From: Streptomyces vilmorinianum
GTDB lineage: Bacteria; Actinomycetota; Actinomycetes; Streptomycetales; Streptomycetaceae
Direction of reading: 5' to 3'
Assembly (NCBI RefSeq): GCF_005517195.1
Contig: NZ_CP040244.1
Span: forward strand, 3,180,001-3,244,000
DNA length: 64,000 nt
The notes under the pieces were generated by a model, which did no database searches, had not been told where the DNA came from, and saw nothing but the letters and a program-made list of their open reading frames with translations. Numbering within the stretch: the stretch's first letter is position 1; each line of letters opens with the position of its first letter. The translations under genes were made by a program, and so were the position numbers. Of the stretch, positions 8,105 to 15,966 are shown in pieces.

Positions 8105-8119
8105 TTCCGTGAAGCGGAA
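8105..8119. promoter_or_regulatory. TTCCG-n5-CGGAA operator candidate
   Basis: TTCCGTGAAGCGGAA has 5-bp arms and sits 16 bases before the aldolase ATG. A second arm arrangement ACGGA..TCCGT overlaps just upstream. The form resembles IclR-type sites of Streptomyces purine/glyoxylate genes, but assignment to a regulator is only a guess. Confidence 0.4.
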
Positions 8120-8135
8120 AACAGGAGGATGTGGG

Positions 8136-9425
8136 ATGGGTCAGCAGGAGAAGGTGTCGACGAGCCTCGCCGGAGCGGTCAGCGAGGGCATCAGCGCCTC
8201 CCTCGCAGCGGTGGACGCCGAGCTCGACCGGCGCTACCCGGGCGACCCGGGCACCCGCCAGCCCGTCCACACCGTCTACGTCCCCGGCAACGTCTTCGAC
8301 GCCGGAACCATCCGGTCCTGGGGCGACCAGGCACTCGCCGCCCTCGACGAGCACGCTCCCGACGCCGCCTCCTTCGCCGCCGTCCTGGGCCTCGCCGACG
8401 ACCTCGCCGAGGACGTCTACGGCCGCGTACGGGCCAAGCTGGAGCGCGAGCCGATCGAGGACCTCCGGGTCGACTTCGAGGACGGCTACGCCGGCCAGGA
8501 CGAGGATCAGGACGCCGCCCGCGCCGCCCGCCTGATCTCGGAGGCGTACCGGAACGGCACCGCCGCCCCGTACATGGGCATCCGGATGAAGTGCATGGAG
8601 TCCGCCGTACGCGACCGCGGCATCCGCACCACCGACATCTTCCTCACCGGCCTGATCGAGAACGGCGGCCTCCCCGACGGCCTCGTCCTCACCCTCCCCA
8701 AGGTGACCTACCCCGAGCAGGTCTCCGCCTTCGTACGCCTCCTGGAGGCCTTCGAGAAGGCCCACGGCCTGGACGCGGGCCGCCTCGGCTTCGAGATCCA
8801 GATCGAGACCAGCCAGTCCATCCTCGCCACCGACGGCACCGCCGCCGTCGCCCGCATGATCGGCGCCGCCGAGGGCCGCGCCACCGGACTGCACTACGGC
8901 ACCTTCGACTACAGCGCCTGCCTCGGCGTCTCCGCCGCCTACCAGGCCAGCGACCACCCGGCCGCCGACCACGCCAAGGCGATCATGCAGGTCGCCGCCG
9001 CCGGCACCGGCGTACGGGTCTCCGACGGCTCCACCAACGTCCTCCCGGTCGGCTCCACCGAGCACGTCCACGAGGCCTGGCGCCTGCACTACGGCCTCAC
9101 CCGCCGCGCCCTGGCCCGCGCCTACTACCAGGGCTGGGACATGCACCCGGGCCACATCCCCACCCGGTACGCCGCCGTCTTCGCCTTCTATCGCGAGGGC
9201 TTCGAGGCCGCGGCCAAGCGCCTCTCCGCCTACGCCAACCACGCGGGCGGCGACGTCATGGACGAGCCCGCCACCGCCAAGGCGCTCAGCTCCTACCTCC
9301 TGCGCGGCATCGACTGCGGCGCCCTCGACACCGCCGAGGTCGACGCCCTCACCGGCATGACCCGCGCCGACCTCGACCGCTTCGCCGCCCCGCGCCGCGG
9401 CGACCTGACGGCCACGGCCCAGTAA
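8136..9425 (+). CDS. HpcH/HpaI aldolase/citrate-lyase-like protein (DUF6986 type)
   Basis: A 429-residue TIM-barrel protein related to citrate lyase beta, HpcH/HpaI aldolases and malate synthases. Seen: the acidic block LRVDFEDGYAG (metal-binding type), PYMGIRMKC, TLPKVTYPEQ, and GFEIQIETSQ with a conserved Glu. Members condense or cleave acyl-CoA or oxo-acid substrates using a divalent metal. From memory this long form is the DUF6986 family of actinobacteria, possibly tied to purine or glyoxylate metabolism. The ATG at 8136 follows a perfect AGGAGG. Monocistronic by context. Confidence 0.85.
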   Translation: MGQQEKVSTSLAGAVSEGISASLAAVDAELDRRYPGDPGTRQPVHTVYVPGNVFDAGTIRSWGDQALAALDEHAPDAASFAAVLGLADDLAEDVYGRVRAKLEREPIEDLRVDFEDGYAGQDEDQDAARAARLISEAYRNGTAAPYMGIRMKCMESAVRDRGIRTTDIFLTGLIENGGLPDGLVLTLPKVTYPEQVSAFVRLLEAFEKAHGLDAGRLGFEIQIETSQSILATDGTAAVARMIGAAEGRATGLHYGTFDYSACLGVSAAYQASDHPAADHAKAIMQVAAAGTGVRVSDGSTNVLPVGSTEHVHEAWRLHYGLTRRALARAYYQGWDMHPGHIPTRYAAVFAFYREGFEAAAKRLSAYANHAGGDVMDEPATAKALSSYLLRGIDCGALDTAEVDALTGMTRADLDRFAAPRRGDLTATAQ

Positions 9426-9461
9426 CGGCCGGAACCACCCGGACGGAGGCGTCCACCCCTG

Positions 9462-9505
9462 CCCCGTACTCTGTACGCGTTCAACGCAGCCGACAGAGAA
9501 CGGGG
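9462..9505. promoter_or_regulatory. 13-bp imperfect inverted repeat before the kinase
   Basis: CCCCGTACTCTGT and ACAGAGAACGGGG match at 12 of 13 positions, 18 bases apart. The left arm contains TACTCT, a possible -10, and the right arm contains the only ribosome-site-like purines before GTG 9511. It could be an operator or a structure covering the ribosome site. Confidence 0.5.
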
Positions 9506-9510
9506 CATCG

Positions 9511-11577
9511 GTGTCTTCGGGGGAGAACGAGCGGCTGGCCGGCCGCTACCGGGTCGTGCGCCAACTGGGCCGGGGCGGCATGGGCGTCGTCTGGCGCGCC
9601 GTCGACGAGGTCCTCGGCCGCGAGGTGGCCGTCAAGGAACTGCGGACGTACAACGACTCGTCCGGGCCGGAACTGGCCGATCTGCACCTGCGGATGCAGC
9701 GCGAGGCGCGGGCCGCGGCCCGCGTACGCCACCCCGGGGTGATCGCCGTCCACGACGTGACCGAGCATCAGGGCCGCCCCGTCATCGTCATGGAGCTCAT
9801 CGACGGGCCCTCGCTCGACGACATGCTGAGCGAACACGGCGTGCTGGACCCGCGCGAGGCCGCCCGGATCGGAGCCGCGGTCCTGGAGGCGCTCGCCGCC
9901 GCGCACGACGTCGGTGTGCTCCACCGCGACGTGAAGCCCGGCAACGTCCTCCTCGACCGGGGAGGGCGGGTCGTCCTCACCGACTTCGGGATCGCCACGA
10001 TGGACGATCCCGGCGACGGCTCGACCACGCACCTCACCCGCAGCGGCGAGATCGTCGGCTCGCTGGACTACCTGGCGCCCGAACGGGCCCAGGGGCACCA
10101 GCCCGGACCCGCCTCGGACGTCTGGGCGCTCGGTGCCACCCTGTACGCGGCCGTGGAGGGCTCCTCGCCGTTCCGGCGCACGTCGACCTGGTCGACCCTG
10201 AACGCGATCGTCGTGGAACCGCTGCCGGAGCCGCGCAGATCCGGGGCGCTCGGCCCCGTGCTCCAGCAGCTGCTGCAGAAGGACCCGACCCAGCGCCCCG
10301 ACGCCCGTACGGCGGCCCGCCTCCTGTCCGCCGTGGCCCAGGACGCCCCTCCGCCCCACCTGCACGCCCCGACCGAACCGAACGCGGCCCCGCACCACCC
10401 GGAAGGCTTCGGCCCGGCAACGGCGCACGGGCCGGGTGCCTTCGGTCCGGGAGGCGCGGGCCACGCGGCTGGGTCCGGGGTTGCGGGAGGCGAGCGTCCC
10501 GCGGAGGGCTTCGGTCCGGCCGAGCCGCACGGGCCCGGGGCCTTCGGACCCGGGGACGCGGACCACGCGGCTGGGCCCGGGGTTGCGGGAGGCGAGCGTC
10601 CCGCCGAGGGCTTCGGTCCGGCCGAGCCGCACGGGCCGGGTGCCTTCGGTCCGGGAGGCACGGCACACGCGGGCCACGCGGACAGCTCCGGCGGCCCGGG
10701 AGGCGACCGTCCCGCCGGGGCCTTCGGTCCGGCCGGTGCGCCCGGGGCGGACGGCTACCGGTCGCCCGCCGCGGCGTCGATGTCGTCGCCCTACGGGCCG
10801 CCCGCCGGGCACGGGCACCCGGCATCGAGCACCCCCGCCCCCACGGCCCCGCAGGCGCCCCGGAAGACGCGTTCCACGGCGCTGGTCGCCGCCGCGGTCG
10901 CCGCCGTTCTGCTCGCCGGCGGCGGCGTGACCTACGCGCTGGTCGACCGCGACCGCGACCGTGGCGTGGAGCAGGAGCGGCTGGCCGACGGCCCGACGCC
11001 GACGACGCCCGGCACCAGCCCCGGCCGGGTCCTCGACCCGGGCGACCCGGCGGCGACGGCGAGCGCGACGGCGACGGGGTCCGCGTCCGCCTCCGCGACG
11101 CCCTCGAAGACCGGCACGACGAAGCCCGCGTCCCCCACCCCGTCGACGGCGTCGAAGGCGCCCGTGCCGGGAACCGGCGGCGGAGGCACGACCGGCGGAG
11201 GCACCAGCGGCGGTACGACGACGACCGGAGGCGGCGGAAGTACGAGCGGCGGATCGACCACGACGACCGGCGGCGGCTCCCCGGCCGAGCCCGAGCCCGT
11301 CTGTCACTCCATCGGCGGCGGCAAGTACAACTGCCAGGTGTGGCGCACCGAGAAGACGTACAGCCACTCGGGCGCCGAGATGGGGATCCTCAACGCCGGC
11401 ACCAACTACTTCTACTGCCAGGTCAACCTGGGCCGGCGGGTGACGTACGGCCAGTGGACGAACGTCTGGTGGGCCAGGACGGACGACGACAGCGGCAACA
11501 CCAACGTGTACTTCAGCGTCGTGTACATCCAGGGCGGCGACAACGACCAGCCGGTGCCGGGACTCCCGGTCTGCTGA
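9511..11577 (+). CDS. Transmembrane serine/threonine protein kinase (Pkn type)
   Basis: A 688-residue PknB-type kinase with a cytoplasmic catalytic domain (about residues 13-270). Visible motifs: GRGGMGVVW P-loop, Lys42 in VAVKELR, HRDVKPGN with Asp140, DFGIA, and DYLAPERAQG. A 34-residue Gly/Pro-rich repeat region follows (about 298-402), then one membrane helix near 456-478, a Ser/Thr/Gly-rich stalk and a small extracellular C-terminal domain with four Cys (PVCHSIGG, YNCQVW, YFYCQV and the final Cys). There are no PASTA repeats, so its external signal differs from PknB. Start is GTG 9511. Confidence 0.93.
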   Translation: MSSGENERLAGRYRVVRQLGRGGMGVVWRAVDEVLGREVAVKELRTYNDSSGPELADLHLRMQREARAAARVRHPGVIAVHDVTEHQGRPVIVMELIDGPSLDDMLSEHGVLDPREAARIGAAVLEALAAAHDVGVLHRDVKPGNVLLDRGGRVVLTDFGIATMDDPGDGSTTHLTRSGEIVGSLDYLAPERAQGHQPGPASDVWALGATLYAAVEGSSPFRRTSTWSTLNAIVVEPLPEPRRSGALGPVLQQLLQKDPTQRPDARTAARLLSAVAQDAPPPHLHAPTEPNAAPHHPEGFGPATAHGPGAFGPGGAGHAAGSGVAGGERPAEGFGPAEPHGPGAFGPGDADHAAGPGVAGGERPAEGFGPAEPHGPGAFGPGGTAHAGHADSSGGPGGDRPAGAFGPAGAPGADGYRSPAAASMSSPYGPPAGHGHPASSTPAPTAPQAPRKTRSTALVAAAVAAVLLAGGGVTYALVDRDRDRGVEQERLADGPTPTTPGTSPGRVLDPGDPAATASATATGSASASATPSKTGTTKPASPTPSTASKAPVPGTGGGGTTGGGTSGGTTTTGGGGSTSGGSTTTTGGGSPAEPEPVCHSIGGGKYNCQVWRTEKTYSHSGAEMGILNAGTNYFYCQVNLGRRVTYGQWTNVWWARTDDDSGNTNVYFSVVYIQGGDNDQPVPGLPVC
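10402..10716 (+). repeat. Three tandem 102-111 bp coding repeats in the kinase linker
   Basis: Units start at 10402, 10504 and 10606. Each encodes EGFGPAxxHGPGAFGPG followed by a His/Ala-rich part and a GGERPA or GGDRPA end. Units 1 and 2 are exactly 34 codons; unit 3 has 37. High similarity implies recent duplication and probable length variation between strains. Confidence 0.85.
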
Positions 11578-11594
11578 CAGCGGGAGTCAAGGGC

Positions 11595-12629
11595 TTACGC
11601 GGGCACCGGCGGGATCTCGCCCGATCCGCGCGCGATCAGCCGGGTCCCCAGGACCACCCGGGCGGTCGGCTCGTCGACACCGTCCAGGCGGCGGAAGAGG
11701 CGTTCCGCCGCCGTGCGGCCCAGCGCCGCCGCGTCCTGGGCGATCACGGTGATCCCGAGCAGGTCGGCCAGCTCGATGTCGTCGAACCCGACGAGGGCGA
11801 CCGGGTGTTCGCGCCCGGCGAGCGCGCGGACCGCCGTGACCGTCACCCGGTTGTTGCCCGCGAAGAGCGCGGTGACCGGCTCCGGACCCGAGACCATCGC
11901 CGTGACGGCCGCCCGGACCCGCTCCGGGTCCGTCGGTCCCAGCGAGACCCACGCGTCGTCGACGGCCAGGCCCGCGTCCTCCATCGCCGCGCGATAGCCG
12001 CGCAGACGCTCCGTCGCGGTGTGGATGCGGGGCTGGTCGCCGACGAAACCGATCCTGCGGTGTCCGTGGGCGATCAGATGGGCCACCCCGGCGCGCGAGC
12101 CGCCGAAGCTGTCCGAGAGGACGACGTCGGCGTCGATGCGGCCCGGCGGGCGGTCCACGAAGACCGTGGCGACGCCCGCCTTGATCTCCGGCTCCAGGTA
12201 ACGGTGGTCCGTACCGGCCGGGATGACGATCAGTCCGTCCACCCGGCGCGCGCACAGCGCGAGCGCCAGCTCCTGCTCGCGGTCCGGGTCCTCCGCGCTG
12301 GAGCCGTTGATCAGCAGCGCGCCGTGGGCCCGGGCGACCTCCTCGACGGCGCGGCTGAGGGGACCGTAGAACGGGTCGGCGAGGTCCTCGAGGACCAGGC
12401 CCACGGAGGCGGTGCGGCCCTTGCGCAGCACGCGCGCGCTGTCGTTGCGGCGGAAGCCGAGCGAGTCGATGGCCTCCTGCACCCGGCGCTCGGTGTCGGG
12501 CGTGACGCCCGGCTCGCCGTTGACGACCCGGGAGACCGTCTTGAGCCCGACCCCGGCCCGGGCCGCGACATCCTTCATCGTCGGCCGGTTGCCGTAACGG
12601 TGCTCGGGGCGGCGGGCGGTCTCGGCCAC
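11595..12629 (-). CDS. LacI family transcriptional regulator
   Basis: A 344-residue LacI/GalR repressor. The helix-turn-helix is MKDVAARAGVGLKTVSRVV at residues 18-36, with VNGEPGVTPDTERRV after it, followed by a periplasmic-binding-protein-like sensor domain (SVGLVLEDLADPFYGPL, VALVGFDDIELADL). Start chosen at GTG 12629, which follows GAGGAGATGCGCGC on its strand. It is divergent from a ROK sugar kinase, and a perfect LacI-type palindrome lies between them, so it most likely represses the ROK gene and perhaps itself in response to a sugar. Confidence 0.92.
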   Translation of the reverse strand: MAETARRPEHRYGNRPTMKDVAARAGVGLKTVSRVVNGEPGVTPDTERRVQEAIDSLGFRRNDSARVLRKGRTASVGLVLEDLADPFYGPLSRAVEEVARAHGALLINGSSAEDPDREQELALALCARRVDGLIVIPAGTDHRYLEPEIKAGVATVFVDRPPGRIDADVVLSDSFGGSRAGVAHLIAHGHRRIGFVGDQPRIHTATERLRGYRAAMEDAGLAVDDAWVSLGPTDPERVRAAVTAMVSGPEPVTALFAGNNRVTVTAVRALAGREHPVALVGFDDIELADLLGITVIAQDAAALGRTAAERLFRRLDGVDEPTARVVLGTRLIARGSGEIPPVPA

Positions 12630-12647
12630 GGTGCGCGCATCTCCTCG

Positions 12648-12677
12648 GTATCGGTATCGGCATCGGTATCGGTGGAC
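12648..12677. repeat. Hexamer GGTATC/GGCATC tandem repeat
   Basis: The stretch upstream of the LacI gene is built from a six-base unit (TCGGTA with one TCGGCA variant) repeated about five times. It lies in the LacI leader region, between its start and the shared operator. It could vary in number between strains. Confidence 0.6.
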
Positions 12678-12731
12678 GCGGTCTGTCGTGGTCGCGTCGG
12701 ACGATGATGATGTTGTCGAGCATAGGCCCTG

Positions 12732-12743
12732 GACAACGTTGTC
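12732..12743. promoter_or_regulatory. LacI-type operator
   Basis: GACAACGTTGTC is a perfect palindrome with the central CG typical of LacI-family operators. A further half-site GTTGTC occurs at 12712-12717. It lies 68 bases before the ROK ATG and 103 bases before the LacI start, in the divergent promoter region. Confidence 0.72.
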
Positions 12744-12810
12744 AGAGCGGGGGAGACTGTACGTCCCACCTTTCATCGCCCTCGGCCGCCCTTCTGGAGA
12801 CTCCGCGCCC

Positions 12811-13764
12811 ATGCATACCGACCTCGCCGCCGGTCTCGTCGTCGCCCTGGACATCGGTGGGACCAAGATCGCCGGTGCGCTGGTGGACGGCGACGGCGGC
12901 CTTCTCGTACGGGCGCAGCGGCCCACTCCCGCGCGGGAGGACGGCGAGACGGTGATGCGGACGGTCGAGGCGGTGCTCGCGGACCTGGCGGCCTCTGCGC
13001 TGTGGGAGTCGGCGCACGCGGTCGGCATCGGAAGCGCGGGACCGGTGGACGCCTCCGCGGGCACGGTCAGCCCGGTCAACGTGCCCGGATGGCGCGACTT
13101 CCCGCTGGTCGAGCGGGTCCACCGGGTGACCGGCGGACGGCCGGTCACCCTGGTCGGGGACGGTGTCGCCATGACGGCCGCCGAACACTGGCAGGGCGCG
13201 GCGCGCGGCCACGACAACGCGCTGTGCCTGGTCGTCTCCACCGGCGTGGGCGGAGGCCTGGTGCTCGACGGGCGGGTGCACCCCGGTCCCACCGGCAACG
13301 CCGGGCACATCGGCCACATCAGCGTGGACCTGGACGGCGAGCTGTGCGCCTGCGGCGGGCGCGGCTGTGTCGAGCGCATCGCCAGCGGCCCCCACATCGC
13401 CCGCCGCGCCCTGGAGAACGGCTGGCGGCCGGGCCCCGACGGCGACACGTCGGCCGCGGCGGTCGCCGCGGCGGCCCGCGCGGGGGACCCGGTCGCCGTG
13501 GCCTCCTTCGAGCGCGCCGCGCAGGCGCTCGCGGCCGGCATCGCCGCCACCGCGACCCTGGTCGAGATCGACATCGCCGTCGTGGGCGGGGGCGTGGCGG
13601 GCGCGGGAGACGTGCTGTTCGAACCGCTCCGGCGCAGCCTGGGCGCGTACGCCACGCTGTCGTTCGTCCGTGACCTCGTCGTCGTACCGGCACTGACCGG
13701 CACGGATGCCGGCCTCCTCGGCGCGGCGGCGGCCGCGGCCACGGCCTCGCGCACCCGGGACTGA
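12811..13764 (+). CDS. ROK family sugar kinase
   Basis: A 317-residue ROK protein. The phosphate-binding loop is DIGGTKIAGALVDGDGG near the N-terminus, and the ROK zinc/sugar motif reads CACGGRGCVE with the preceding GHIGH. There is no N-terminal DNA-binding domain, so it is a kinase rather than a regulator; glucose or another hexose/aminosugar is likely. The ATG at 12811 follows CTGGAGACTCCGCGCCC. An in-frame upstream extension exists but runs through the operator and is not favoured. Predicted to be controlled by the adjacent LacI repressor. Confidence 0.9.
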   Translation: MHTDLAAGLVVALDIGGTKIAGALVDGDGGLLVRAQRPTPAREDGETVMRTVEAVLADLAASALWESAHAVGIGSAGPVDASAGTVSPVNVPGWRDFPLVERVHRVTGGRPVTLVGDGVAMTAAEHWQGAARGHDNALCLVVSTGVGGGLVLDGRVHPGPTGNAGHIGHISVDLDGELCACGGRGCVERIASGPHIARRALENGWRPGPDGDTSAAAVAAAARAGDPVAVASFERAAQALAAGIAATATLVEIDIAVVGGGVAGAGDVLFEPLRRSLGAYATLSFVRDLVVVPALTGTDAGLLGAAAAAATASRTRD

Positions 13765-13787
13765 CGGCCCGTCACCCTCCCGCGCGG

Positions 13788-13967
13788 TCAGCCTCCGACC
13801 GGCTCCGGTGTCCGCTGCTGCACGATCACCAGGAACGCGTCGGAGTCCAGGTCCATGACCACCTCCGCCGGGAGTCCCTCGTCCCGGCGGGCACGCGCGA
13901 ACTCCTCGGCGGGCCAGCTGCCCCGTGGGCCTCCCGCGGGAAACCTCTCCAATACCGTACGGCTCAT
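13788..13967 (-). CDS. Small conserved hypothetical protein
   Basis: A 59-residue protein, MSRTVLERFPAGGPRGSW..., with charged middle (EEFARARRDEG) and a C-terminal strand VVMDLDSDAFLVIV. The ATG at 13967 is preceded by AAGGGGGTGCGGAG. No membrane segment or known motif. The sequence style is that of a real Streptomyces small protein rather than a shadow frame, but I cannot name its family. It faces the ROK gene, stops 23 bases apart. Confidence 0.6.
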   Translation of the reverse strand: MSRTVLERFPAGGPRGSWPAEEFARARRDEGLPAEVVMDLDSDAFLVIVQQRTPEPVGG

Positions 13968-14047
13968 CTCCGCACCCCCTTGCCTCGCCGGTCCAACGAC
14001 GGTCCGTCCCGAAGTGTTACGCACCGGTCCGCACGCCCGTTCGTGGA

Positions 14048-14061
14048 GTGAGGCGTCTCAC
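14048..14061. promoter_or_regulatory. GTGAG-n4-CTCAC inverted repeat
   Basis: A perfect 5-4-5 inverted repeat in the 207-bp space between the small hypothetical gene and the kinase-Nudix gene. It is a possible operator for either divergent gene; no regulator can be named. Confidence 0.4.
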
Positions 14062-14174
14062 AATCGTCCACCCGCCCTCTCCCACGCCCGCCCGGACCTC
14101 TCCGGTTCCCCCCGGGGGTTTCCGTGGCAGGGTGTTGCGGGCAAGCCACTGAGGGCTACCGAAGAGGGGGAATC

Positions 14175-15215
14175 GTGATCGTCTGGGTCAACGGTGCGTT
14201 CGGCGCGGGGAAGTCCATCACCGCGCGCGAGCTGGTCGACCTGATCCCGAACAGCACGCTGTACGACCCCGAGATCATCGGCGGCGCGATGAACTGGCTG
14301 CTGCCGCAGAAGCGGCTCGACGAGGTCGACGACTACCAGGATCTGCCGATCTGGCGCCGACTGGTCGTGGACGCCGCCGCCGCGCTGCTCGCCGAGGTCG
14401 GCGGCGTGCTCGTGGTCCCCATGACCCTGCTGCGGCAGGAGTACCGGGACGAGATCTTCGGGGCACTCGCCGCCCGGCGCATTCAAGTGCGGCACGTGCT
14501 GCTCGCCCCGGATGAAACGATCCTGCGCGCGCGGATCCGGGGCCGTACACCCGACGACTCGGACCCCGAGGCACTGGAGCGCGTCCGCCAGTGGTCGCTC
14601 GACCACATCGAGCCCTACCGCGCCGCCCTGCACGACTGGCTGACCGCCGACGCCCACATCGTCGACACCTCCGCACTCACCCCCGCCCAGGCCGCCGCGG
14701 CCGTCGCCGAGGCGGTCGCCTCCGGCACGGCCGCCCCCTGCGGCATCGTCCAGACCCCCGAGCCCACCGGCGAGACGCTCGCGGCCGGCGTCCTGCTCTT
14801 CGACGAGCAGGACCGTTTCCTCCTCGTCGACCCCACCTACAAGCCCGGCTGGGAGTTCCCGGGTGGTGTCGTCGAACCCGGCGAGCCGCCCGCCCGCGCC
14901 GGGATGCGCGAGGTCGCCGAGGAGATAGGGCTCGAACTCGACTCCGTACCACGCCTGTTGCTCGTCGACTGGGAAAGCCCGCAGCCGCCGGGCTACGGCG
15001 GCCTGCGCCTCCTCTTCGACGGGGGCCGGCTGCCGGCCGCCGACGCGGACCGGCTTCTCCTGCCCGGCGCCGAACTCCGCGGCTGGCGCTTCGTCACCGA
15101 GGAGGAGGCCGCCGAACTGCTGCCCCCGGTCCGCTACCGCCGCCTCCGCTGGGCCCTGCGCGCCCGGGAACGCGGCACCGTGCTCAACCTGGAGGCCGGC
15201 GTGCCGGTCGGCTGA
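14175..15215 (+). CDS. P-loop kinase / Nudix hydrolase fusion
   Basis: A 346-residue two-domain protein. The N-terminal half has a Walker A GAFGAGKS (about residues 7-14) and the look of a small P-loop kinase of the chloramphenicol-phosphotransferase/AAA type (VVVPMTLLRQEY, HVLLAPDETILRARIRGR). The C-terminal half (about 200-330) is a Nudix domain with the box GVVEPGE..REVAEEIGL and the lead-in FPG. The GTG start at 14175 follows GAAGAGGGGG. The pairing suggests linked phosphorylation and nucleoside-diphosphate cleavage of one metabolite; the substrate is unknown. Its stop is one base from the convergent MBL gene. Confidence 0.88.
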   Translation: MIVWVNGAFGAGKSITARELVDLIPNSTLYDPEIIGGAMNWLLPQKRLDEVDDYQDLPIWRRLVVDAAAALLAEVGGVLVVPMTLLRQEYRDEIFGALAARRIQVRHVLLAPDETILRARIRGRTPDDSDPEALERVRQWSLDHIEPYRAALHDWLTADAHIVDTSALTPAQAAAAVAEAVASGTAAPCGIVQTPEPTGETLAAGVLLFDEQDRFLLVDPTYKPGWEFPGGVVEPGEPPARAGMREVAEEIGLELDSVPRLLLVDWESPQPPGYGGLRLLFDGGRLPAADADRLLLPGAELRGWRFVTEEEAAELLPPVRYRRLRWALRARERGTVLNLEAGVPVG

Positions 15216-15216
15216 A

Positions 15217-15897
15217 TCAGCCCACCGCTTCCGCCAGTTGCCGTGCCGTGTCCGCCGTCACCGGGGCCCCGTGCCCGCAGCACAGGACCGACGGCTTCAA
15301 CGCCGCCAGGCGCCGCATCGACTCCAGGGCGCGCTCGCGGTCCACATGGAACACGCCGAAGGTCACCCCCTGCACCGTCGCCACCGTGTCGCCGGTGAAC
15401 AGGACGCCGTGCCCGGGGAGATGGACGGCGAGGGAGCCGGGGGTGTGTCCCGGGGTGTGCACCGCCACCGCCCCGTCCCCGAAGCCCAGCGCGTCCCCGT
15501 CCTCCACCTCCAGGTCGACGCGGGTCGGCGGCGCTTCGGGCACGGTCAGACCGTGCTCGTACAGGGGGATCTCCCAGTCGAGCAGGACGGGTTCGGGGAC
15601 CGGGGCCTCGCCCCGGATCACCGGGGCGTCGAGGCGATGGGCCAGGATCTGGGCGCCGAACCGGTCGGCGAGCTCCTGGGCCGAGCCGACATGGTCGCGG
15701 TGGCAGTGGGTGAGCACGATACGGCGCAGGGCCCGGGGGTCCAGGCCCGCTCCCCGTATCGCCGTCTCGATCTCGTCCGCCGCGCCCACCCAGCCGGCGT
15801 CGATCAGGGTCAACTCCTCGTCGTCCCGCCACAGATATGCCTGGCCGACGGAGAAACGCAGCATGTGCAGTCGCGGCGCGATCCGAGTGAGTTCCAT
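15217..15897 (-). CDS. MBL fold metallo-hydrolase
   Basis: A 226-residue metallo-beta-lactamase-fold enzyme. The zinc motif is THCHRDHVG, with further ligands in TPGHTPGSLAVH (His), LFTGDTV (Asp) and CGHGAPV (His). It resembles the glyoxalase II/lactonase-like branch, so it probably hydrolyses a thioester or lactone. No signal peptide. It is convergent with the kinase-Nudix gene, and 69 bases separate its start from the M20 peptidase stop behind it on the same strand. Confidence 0.92.
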   Translation of the reverse strand: MELTRIAPRLHMLRFSVGQAYLWRDDEELTLIDAGWVGAADEIETAIRGAGLDPRALRRIVLTHCHRDHVGSAQELADRFGAQILAHRLDAPVIRGEAPVPEPVLLDWEIPLYEHGLTVPEAPPTRVDLEVEDGDALGFGDGAVAVHTPGHTPGSLAVHLPGHGVLFTGDTVATVQGVTFGVFHVDRERALESMRRLAALKPSVLCCGHGAPVTADTARQLAEAVG

Positions 15898-15966
15898 ACG
15901 GCGAACCTACGCATCCGCCCAGGTCCGCCGTATGGTTCTACGCTCTCGGCGAGCTTCGCCGAACGC

